Shown here: in pieces, positions 58,633-64,000 of the stretch | How the letters are laid out: the number at the start of each line of letters is the position of its first letter | Position numbering within the stretch: the stretch's first letter is position 1 | Origin: Mycolicibacter heraklionensis | Lineage (GTDB): Bacteria > Actinomycetota > Actinomycetes > Mycobacteriales > Mycobacteriaceae | Direction: 5' to 3' | Assembly: GCF_019645815.1 (NCBI RefSeq) | Contig: NZ_CP080997.1 | Span: 3,600,880 to 3,664,879 of the forward strand | Length of the DNA: 64,000 bases | The notes under the pieces: model-generated | What the model saw: only the letters and a program-made list of their open reading frames with translations | The model's database searches: none | Told to the model about the DNA's origin: nothing | Program-made: the position numbers and the translations under genes

Positions 58633-59046
58633 GTGGTCGACGAAATGGATGGCCGATCCGGGCTTGGGGTATACGGCATCTCGGTGGCTGCCGAGTTGTC
58701 CGGTGTCGGTCCGCAGACCTTGCGGCTCTACGAGAGCCGCGGTCTGCTGACCCCGGCGCGCACCGCGGGCGGGACGCGTCGCTACAGCGATGACGATCTC
58801 GCCCGGCTGCGACGAATCACCGAGCTGGTAGACATCGGCATCAATGTGGCAGGTATCGGACAGATCCTCGGCCTGGAAGCGCGCAACGCCCGATTGGAGT
58901 CCGACAACAGCAAGCTGCAATCCGACAACACTCGGCTAAGGTCGGACAACACCCAGCTGAAGTCGGACTATGCCCTGTTGGCCGCCCAGCGCGCCGACCG
59001 GGCGGCCTCGGGCGCGCCGCGAGCGCGGAAACGAAAGGGGTCGTGA
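58633..59046 (+). CDS. HspR-like MerR-family repressor with heptad coiled coil
   Basis: 137 residues. Winged helix-turn-helix of the MerR/HspR group in residues 15-85 (GISVAAELSGVGPQTLRLYESRGLL, GGTRRYSDDDLARLRRI). Then a coiled coil made of four near-perfect heptads with the pattern LxSDNxx (LESDNSK, LQSDNTR, LRSDNTQ, LKSDYAL). Compared with M. tuberculosis HspR the first domain is similar, the tail is different. Divergent from hsp20, which it probably represses. GTG 58633 or ATG 58645 may be the start; earlier GTGs at 58585 and 58594 are in frame. Confidence 0.85.
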   Translation: MVDEMDGRSGLGVYGISVAAELSGVGPQTLRLYESRGLLTPARTAGGTRRYSDDDLARLRRITELVDIGINVAGIGQILGLEARNARLESDNSKLQSDNTRLRSDNTQLKSDYALLAAQRADRAASGAPRARKRKGS

Positions 59047-59252
59047 TGACCAACCCTGACGGGCTACCGTCGACCGAAGCCATTCCAGAGGCAGACCTCG
59101 CGGAACAGTGGATAGGGGCCGATGACGACGACGAAGGTCTGGACCCCGCCGCCGTGGAGAATATCGCCGAGGTCGACGCCAACCCGGCCGATGTGATCGA
59201 TCAGGCGATCAGCGTGCCGCTTCCCGAGGACGACTACGAGACCGGCGAGTAG
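59043..59252 (+). CDS. Small acidic hypothetical protein
   Basis: 69 residues, strongly acidic (IGADDDDEGLDPAAVENIAEV.., PLPEDDYETGE) and without a recognised domain. Its start overlaps the HspR-like stop by 4 bases (GTGATG), so it is coupled to it; ATG 59046 is an alternative. The tail overlaps the opposite CDSH gene by 44 bases. Unknown role. Confidence 0.6.
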   Translation: MMTNPDGLPSTEAIPEADLAEQWIGADDDDEGLDPAAVENIAEVDANPADVIDQAISVPLPEDDYETGE

Positions 59253-59430
59253 CGCACCGGTGACTGGTATCGCACAGCGGGTAATTGCGGCTGCGCCCGC
59301 AGGCGCAGACCGCCACCATGAAGCGATCTGATTCGACAACGCCCTCGGGTGTCTCGATGCGCACCGGTCCGGCGATCAAGACCGGGCCGTTGCGGACGGG
59401 CTGCACCACCGTCGGCTGCCGCCCGGTCAT
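59209..59430 (-). CDS. CDGSH iron-sulfur domain protein
   Basis: 73 residues. The [2Fe-2S]-binding motif is complete: CxC, a proline, C-D and H, reading CACGRSRNYPLCDTSH, with CDTSH replacing the usual CDGSH. The preceding VLIAGPVRIETPEGV strand is typical. Likely a small redox or cluster-transfer protein. ATG 59430 overlaps the methyltransferase stop by 4 bases, so it ends that operon. The tail is Arg-rich. Confidence 0.82.
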   Translation of the reverse strand: MTGRQPTVVQPVRNGPVLIAGPVRIETPEGVVESDRFMVAVCACGRSRNYPLCDTSHRCATRRSRSRPREAAR

Positions 59431-60122
59431 GGCTTGTCCGCCCTGATCACCACCAGCTGTTCCACGCGGCAGCCCGGTGGCACCAAGCCGGTGGATTCCA
59501 GCCACTCGGCGCGCGCCGAGAGCACCGGGCCGAACGGGACGCTTCGGACGGCAGCGACCTCAGCAGACAGACCCGATTCCCGCAGGGTCTGCAAGGAGTG
59601 CGCGACGTCGGCGAGAGCGGATTGCACCAGCAGCAGGGAACCGCCCCTGTGCATCAGCGCCGCTGCCGACCGGCACAGCGGATCCAGCACAACTCGCCCG
59701 TCCACGCCACCGTTCCACGACCACTCCGGACCGCCCGCGGACGGGATGGGTCCACCGTTTCGCGGCGAGGGCACATAGGGCGGATTGGCCACCACGAGGT
59801 CGAAAGGGGCGCACCGTAACGCGCCACTCCACGGTCCCTGCCGGATCGTGATGTCCACGCCGGCGGCACGCGCGTTGTGCCGAGAGCAGCGCACCGCCCG
59901 CGGGCAGATATCGAACGCGGTGACACTGTCGGCGCCCAGCTCGGCGGCCGCGATGGCCGCCACGCCGCTGCCGGTGCACAGGTCCAGCACACGGGCCCCG
60001 CGGGCCAACCCGGTGCGTTCGATGGTCTCGATGAGAAGATGCGAATCCTCTTGCGGCACATATACACCGTCCAGTTTCGGCAGCCGGCGGCGCAGCGTGC
60101 CGGGCACGCCCAAGGTGGTCAT
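59427..60122 (-). CDS. HemK/PrmC-like N5-glutamine or related methyltransferase
   Basis: 231 residues. SAM-binding VLDLCTGSGVAAIAAAELGA (motif I, residues 45-64) and the NPPY catalytic motif (VVANPPYVPSP) that marks HemK/PrmC and related N-methyltransferases. No N-terminal PrmC helical domain, closer to the short HemK2/MTQ2 type. Lies 6 bases after the TPP enzyme and overlaps the CDGSH gene. Substrate unknown; a protein glutamine is the family expectation. Confidence 0.82.
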   Translation of the reverse strand: MTTLGVPGTLRRRLPKLDGVYVPQEDSHLLIETIERTGLARGARVLDLCTGSGVAAIAAAELGADSVTAFDICPRAVRCSRHNARAAGVDITIRQGPWSGALRCAPFDLVVANPPYVPSPRNGGPIPSAGGPEWSWNGGVDGRVVLDPLCRSAAALMHRGGSLLLVQSALADVAHSLQTLRESGLSAEVAAVRSVPFGPVLSARAEWLESTGLVPPGCRVEQLVVIRADKP

Positions 60123-60128
60123 CGGCGC

Positions 60129-61949
60129 CTACCCGCCGTTCTTGCTACGGATGTCGCGCACCGACTGCCTGGCCGATTCGGTGAACTCATGCATCTTCTG
60201 CTTCGCGCCCTTGGTGACCACGCTGACGCGGTCCGGGTCTTTGAGGATCGCTTTGGCAGTGTTCTTGGCGATCATCTTCTCGATGTGCGGCGGCACCGGC
60301 GGGATGTCGGGGTCCACCACGACTTCCAGCACCACCGGACCGGGCGCGGAGAGCGCCTGGTCCCACGCCTGGCCGATCGTGTCCGGGCTGTCACACCGGA
60401 TGCCGGTGAGTCCCAGCAGCTTGGCGAACTCGGCGTACGGCACGTCCGGGATCATCTGCGAGTCTTCGAACTTGGGCTCGCCGCCCATCGCTCGCTGCTC
60501 CCAGGTCACCTGGTTGAGGTCTTGGTTGTTGAACACGCAGAAGATCAGCGGCCCGTCGGACAGCCGGTCCAGATAGCGCTTCACGGTGATCATTTCGGCC
60601 ATCCCGTTCATCTGGAAGACGCCGTCACCGACAACGGCGATCACCGGCCGGTCGGGTTGGGCGAGCTTGGCGCTGATCGCATACGGGGTGCCGGGCCCCA
60701 TCGTGGCGAGGTTCCCGGCCAGCGAGGCCGCCATCCCGCGCCGCAGCCGCAGGTGCCGTGCCCACCAGTTGGCGACCGACCCGGCGTCAGTGGTGACCAC
60801 GGCGTTGTCAGGCAGGCGCTTGGAGAGTTCGTGGACCACCAATTCGGGGTTGAGCGGACTGGCCTTGTCGTGGGCCCGGTCGTCCAGGACCCGCCACCAG
60901 GTCTCCACTTCGCTTTCGATTTTGCGCCGCCAGGACCGGTCTTTCTTCCGAGTCAACAACGGGATCAGTTCGGCGAGCGTGTCTTTGGAGTCGCCGATCA
61001 GGTTGGCCTGCACCGGGTAGCGCACCCCGATCATCCGACCGTCGTGGTTGATCTCCACCCCGCGAGCCTGCCCTTCCTTGGGCAGCCACTCGGCGTAGGG
61101 AAAGCTGGTTCCCACCATGAGCAGGGTGTCGGCGCCCGACATCATGGCCTCACTGGCCGTGGAGCCCAGCAGGCCGATCGGCCCGGTCACGTACGGCAGC
61201 TCATCGGGCAGCGCGGCGCGCCCCAACGACGTCTTGGCCACCCCGGCGCCGAGCAGATCGGCGGCCTCCACCACTTCGTCGGCGGCGTCGGCGGCTCCGG
61301 CGCCGACCAGGATCGCCACCTTCTCGCCCTCATTGAGGATCTCGGCGGCTTTGCGCAATTCGGTCTGCGGCGGGATCATCCGCGGTTTGGTCCACCCGAC
61401 ACTGCTGAAGACGGCCCCGTGCTGGCGCGGTGGCGAAGGGACCGCTTCTTCCTCGGCGACGTCCTCGGGAAGGATGATGGTGGCCACGGTTCGATTGGTC
61501 AGCGCCACCTTGCAGGCCCGGTCCACCAGGTGGCGGGCCTGGACCGGCGCCATGCAGGTCTGGACGAAGTCCGAGGAGACGTCCTTGTACAGCGAGTTCG
61601 GGTCGATCTCCTGCTGGAAGGCCGCGCCCAGCGACATCCGCTTCTGCTGACCGATGATCGCGACCACCGGCTGGTGGTCGAGCTTGGCGTCGTAGAGCCC
61701 GTTGAGCAGATGGATCGCCCCGCCGCCGGACGTGGCCAGGCAGCAGCCGAGTTCGCCGGTGAATTTGGCGTGGCCGGTGGCCATAAAGGCCGCCATCTCT
61801 TCATGGCGCGGCTGGATGAGTTCCGGGTCTCCGCCGGCCCGGTCCAAGGCCCCGATCATCGAAAGAATCCCGTCACCGGGGTAGCCGAAGATCCGGTGCA
61901 CCCCCCACTGGCGGAGCCTGTCGAGGATGAAGTCCGCGGTTTTCGGCAT
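60129..61949 (-). CDS. Thiamine-pyrophosphate enzyme of the pyruvate oxidase/quinone dehydrogenase type
   Basis: 606 residues, three-domain TPP fold. The catalytic glutamate sits in RHEEMAAFMATGHAKFTG, the TPP/Mg motif begins GDGVFQMNGMAE and ends NNQDLN, and an FAD-like central domain is present. Closest in organisation to pyruvate:quinone oxidoreductase/PoxB, which converts pyruvate to acetate and CO2; the C-terminal lipid-binding helix of E. coli PoxB is replaced by a Lys-rich end. If this activity is right, it offers a second acetate route besides ackA-pta. A sigma-F-like promoter precedes it. Confidence 0.82.
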   Translation of the reverse strand: MPKTADFILDRLRQWGVHRIFGYPGDGILSMIGALDRAGGDPELIQPRHEEMAAFMATGHAKFTGELGCCLATSGGGAIHLLNGLYDAKLDHQPVVAIIGQQKRMSLGAAFQQEIDPNSLYKDVSSDFVQTCMAPVQARHLVDRACKVALTNRTVATIILPEDVAEEEAVPSPPRQHGAVFSSVGWTKPRMIPPQTELRKAAEILNEGEKVAILVGAGAADAADEVVEAADLLGAGVAKTSLGRAALPDELPYVTGPIGLLGSTASEAMMSGADTLLMVGTSFPYAEWLPKEGQARGVEINHDGRMIGVRYPVQANLIGDSKDTLAELIPLLTRKKDRSWRRKIESEVETWWRVLDDRAHDKASPLNPELVVHELSKRLPDNAVVTTDAGSVANWWARHLRLRRGMAASLAGNLATMGPGTPYAISAKLAQPDRPVIAVVGDGVFQMNGMAEMITVKRYLDRLSDGPLIFCVFNNQDLNQVTWEQRAMGGEPKFEDSQMIPDVPYAEFAKLLGLTGIRCDSPDTIGQAWDQALSAPGPVVLEVVVDPDIPPVPPHIEKMIAKNTAKAILKDPDRVSVVTKGAKQKMHEFTESARQSVRDIRSKNGG

Positions 61950-61975
61950 TGGCTGCTCCCTTCAACACGCACGGA

Positions 61976-62000
61976 TTACCCGCCACCGGAGTTGTCAAAC
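61976..62000 (-). promoter_or_regulatory. Sigma-F-like promoter for the TPP enzyme operon
   Basis: On the minus strand GTTT (62000-61997), 15 bases, GGGTAA (61981-61976). Leader about 20 bases, with AAGGGAG as ribosome site for ATG 61949. Confidence 0.4.
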
Positions 62001-62678
62001 GGCGGGGTGCGCCAGCGGTGCGCTACCTCCGGTCACGGCGTTGCGGGCCACCCGAAGGTCGTCGACGAAGGCTTCGTAGGCTTTCGCACGCTGGTCGCTG
62101 CGGTCACGCAGCACGGCCGAGGGGTGGACAGTGGCCAGAACCCTCGGCCGGCCGTTGGACCCCGCCAAGCCAGGCAGGGACAGCAGCTCTCCTCGCCCGG
62201 TGGAGATGCGAAACGAGGGACCCAGCAGTGACTGTGCGGCGGTGGCGCCCAGACAGACCACCACTTGTGGCCGCACCGAGTCGATTTCGGCGATCAACCA
62301 CGGCCGGCACGCCACCACCTCGGTGCGGCCGGGCTTCTGGTGGATCCGGCGTTTGCCCTCACGGCGGGTGAACTTGAAGTGCTTGACCGCATTGGTCACA
62401 TACGCCTGCGCCGGATCGATGCCCGCGTCACGCACCGCACGGTCCAGCAAGCGTCCGGCCGGGCCGACGAACGGGTGGCCCTCGAGGTCCTCGTGATCGC
62501 CGGGTTGCTCCCCGACCAGCATCAGCGGCGCGCCCCGCCGACCCTCACCGAACACGGTCTGCGTCGCGTCGCGGTACAGCGCGCAACCGCGGCACTGCGC
62601 AGCCGCCTCACGCAGTGCGTCCAGCGTCCGCCGCTCCGGCAGGTAGCGCTGCGCCCCAGGCTCTTTCGTCGCCACCAC
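61995..62678 (-). CDS. udgX: UdgX-type uracil-DNA glycosylase
   Basis: 227 residues of the family 4 related UDG group. Motif A is GEQPGDHED (56-64), the uracil-binding segment GHPFVGPAGRLL follows, and C-terminal HPSAVLR is motif B. Cysteines at C29, C32 and two later ones can bind a 4Fe-4S cluster. The KRRIH loop (109-113) is the hallmark of UdgX, whose histidine forms a covalent bond with the abasic site after uracil removal (H113 here). The GTG start overlaps the previous stop by one base (TAGTG). Confidence 0.92.
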   Translation of the reverse strand: MVATKEPGAQRYLPERRTLDALREAAAQCRGCALYRDATQTVFGEGRRGAPLMLVGEQPGDHEDLEGHPFVGPAGRLLDRAVRDAGIDPAQAYVTNAVKHFKFTRREGKRRIHQKPGRTEVVACRPWLIAEIDSVRPQVVVCLGATAAQSLLGPSFRISTGRGELLSLPGLAGSNGRPRVLATVHPSAVLRDRSDQRAKAYEAFVDDLRVARNAVTGGSAPLAHPAV

Positions 62679-62890
62679 TACGCCGCCAGCTCCGGCGCGA
62701 GGACGTACACCTCGTCGACGCCGGCATCGGCGAACTGACGGTTCCGGTCCAGATAGGGTTCGGCGTCCGGCCCGGCCGGAACGGACCGTTCCACCGCCTC
62801 GGCAGTCACCAAGCTCGACGCCTGCTCGAAATGCGCCGGCGTGGGGAAGTTCTGGCCCAGCTCACCGGGAAGATGCTCAATGGGCCACAT
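62678..62890 (-). pseudogene. C-terminal fragment of an F420-dependent LLM oxidoreductase
   Basis: 70 residues (MWPIEHLPGELGQNFPTPAHFEQAS.., VPAGPDAEPYLDRNRQFADAG, VDEVYVLAPELAA). They line up with the last third of TIGR03557-type proteins such as the one at 38164-39150 (GPDLDAIVDAVGAYRDAGF). The F420-binding barrel is missing, and MPT63 lies immediately upstream, so the N-terminal two thirds have been deleted. Coupled by one base to udgX, so translation may persist. Confidence 0.6.
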
Positions 62891-62902
62891 CGCAGCTCCG
62901 CG

Positions 62903-63382
62903 TCAGGCCTTGCTCGTCCAGACCAGCACGTCCTGGACACCGTCGTTGTAGACCACTCCGTCCGGCGGCGGGCCGGTGACGTCGAAGTAGATCTTGCCGT
63001 TAGCCGCCGCACCCTGGGCGATGGGCCCGGGGTTGATACCGCCCGGCGTGGGCACCGTGTTGATCACCCGGTAGGTGTCGCTGTTGGCCGCCCGGGCGTT
63101 GAAGTCGGCGACCACCGGGGTCACCGTGCCGCGGTCGGCGCGAGCGGTCACGTCGGCTTGATAGAGCTTGCCGTGGGGCTGGTACCCGGGAATGGTGACG
63201 TTGGCAGGCCCCAGGTTGCTGACGGTGTAGGACGTTGCCATCGCTCCGTCGTTGAGCTGTTCGGGCGTGCCGAATGGCTGGACGGCCGGATCGGCGACGG
63301 CGGTGGTCGCGGACAAAACACTGAGCGCCGCGATCCCGGCCGCCCCGGCGGCCGTCTTGGCCGCAGTCTTGGAGAGCTTCAC
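62903..63382 (-). CDS. mpt63: MPT63/MPB63-like secreted protein (DUF1942)
   Basis: 159 residues, exactly the length of M. tuberculosis MPT63. A Sec signal peptide ends at AVA|D (about residue 31). The mature immunoglobulin-like beta-sandwich shows family hallmarks: SYTVSNLGPANVTIPGY, TVTPVVADFNAR, YRVI and GKIYFDVTGPPPD, with LVWTSKA at the end. MPT63 is a major secreted antigen of unknown role. GGAGGA lies 6 bases before GTG 63382, so I prefer this start over ATG 63397. Confidence 0.88.
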   Translation of the reverse strand: MKLSKTAAKTAAGAAGIAALSVLSATTAVADPAVQPFGTPEQLNDGAMATSYTVSNLGPANVTIPGYQPHGKLYQADVTARADRGTVTPVVADFNARAANSDTYRVINTVPTPGGINPGPIAQGAAANGKIYFDVTGPPPDGVVYNDGVQDVLVWTSKA

Positions 63383-63658
63383 AGTGGCTCCTCCCATCGA
63401 GTCGATACTTGGCGGTGGTCCCGTTGCTGGAACATCACCGCCCGTGTCACAGCGCTTACCCGGGACAGCCGGTAGGGAAACACGGAGGTGGTTGCGCAGC
63501 GTAGGGAAATTGTGGATAGTTACGAAGCTCGGGCGTTCAGGAAGTAGCGCCGGTCTGGATTGTCCGTGCCGTTCATTCCTGCGATTCCAGACCGCGGCTC
63601 GCCCGCCGGCCGTTCGGAATCAGCTCATACTGTTCGAGTACGAGAAGGCGGGTATGCG

Positions 63659-64000
63659 GTGGTCGGGGATGTCAACGCTTCGTTTGCTACACCGGCGGAC
63701 GACGAGGCCGAGGTCCACAGTGACCTCGACCTGGTAGTGGGCCACGGCGAGCCGCAGCGGGTCGGCCGGTTTCGGTACTGGCTCGGCGAGCAGCGCTGGG
63801 AGTGGTCGGATACGGTGGCCCGCATGCACGGCTACGAGCCGGGCACCGTGACACCCAATACCGAATTGCTGCTGCAGCACAAACATCCCGAGGACCGCCC
63901 CCAGGTCGCCGAAGTGCTGGAGCGGGTTATCCAGGGCGAGCCGTTCAGCAGCCGCCACCGGATCATCGACACCGGTGGGCAGGAGCACTGGGTCATCGTG
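63659..64000 (+). CDS. PAS-domain regulator, truncated by the window edge
   Basis: Open to the right edge (at least 114 residues). The visible part is a PAS fold (FRYWLGEQRWEWSDTVARMHGYEPG, then LLLQHKHPEDRPQVAEVLERVIQGEPFSSRHRIID), matching the PAS domain of mycobacterial PAS-ANTAR RNA-binding antiterminators. The ANTAR part would lie beyond the window. GTG 63659 is the first start in frame; GTG 63737 is an alternative. GGGTAT occurs at 63650 but without a spaced -35. Confidence 0.7.
   Translation, partial: MVGDVNASFATPADDEAEVHSDLDLVVGHGEPQRVGRFRYWLGEQRWEWSDTVARMHGYEPGTVTPNTELLLQHKHPEDRPQVAEVLERVIQGEPFSSRHRIIDTGGQEHWVIV

Overview
The window is high-GC actinobacterial DNA that I read as the chromosome of a Mycobacterium (broad sense: Mycobacterium, Mycolicibacterium or a close relative). 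The evidence is gene content plus gene order. Between about 4.1 and 37.5 kb most of the block known in M. tuberculosis as Rv3264c-Rv3285 is present in the same order and orientation: manB, wbbL, rmlD, an LCP ligase, a TIGR03089 protein, pacL1, ctpC, a cation-diffusion-like membrane protein, fadE25, purE, purK, gtrA, a PH-domain protein, birA, accD5, accE5, maf, sseA, a SufE-like protein and accA3. A 13E12-family HNH gene, an MPT63-type secreted protein, a PE-PPE hydrolase and a PknD kinase support the same assignment. Family and species names come from recognising motifs and recalled orthologues; no database search was run.

Layout. 0-4 kb: a very large Rv0386-type cyclase/ATPase/LuxR regulator and a VapBC toxin-antitoxin pair. 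4-9.3 kb: cell-wall linker genes (GDP-mannose supply, rhamnose synthesis, rhamnosyl transfer, arabinogalactan ligation). 9.4-14.4 kb: a stand-alone PE-PPE hydrolase and a zinc-efflux unit (pacL1-ctpC plus a His-rich CDF-like protein). 14.4-24 kb: an insertion relative to M. tuberculosis order, with pknD-pstS, a DUF2339 membrane protein, ackA-pta and a class V aminotransferase. 24-37.5 kb: acyl-CoA dehydrogenase, purine synthesis, biotin ligase and the acyl-CoA carboxylase genes. BirA would biotinylate AccA3, which pairs with AccD5 and AccE5.

The conserved block ends after accA3, where M. tuberculosis would have sigF. From 37.6 to 64 kb the content is accessory and looks stress-related: an F420-dependent oxidoreductase, a haem-oxygenase-fold protein, a STAS protein, a large-subunit catalase, a tightly overlapping HAD / nucleotidyltransferase-BON / metallophosphoesterase trio, an Mbh-type cation antiporter operon led by a ChaB protein, a universal stress protein, an SDR / GMC / gluconate-dehydrogenase-subunit-3 operon, two MEDS-domain partner-switch proteins, an hsp20/HspR-like divergon, a TPP enzyme / methyltransferase / CDGSH operon, UdgX, and an MPT63 homologue. 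A PAS protein runs off the right edge. Five sites resembling sigma-F promoters lie in this half.

Many mycobacterial genes here seem to be leaderless: a TANNNT box ends 6 or 7 bases before the start codon for vapB, lcp1, the CDF-like gene, birA, the 13E12 gene and sseA. Within operons, 1- to 8-base start/stop overlaps are the rule. I saw no tRNA, rRNA, CRISPR array, insertion sequence, prophage or replication origin. Start codons chosen below are inferences from Shine-Dalgarno sequence, overlap, promoter spacing or family length.
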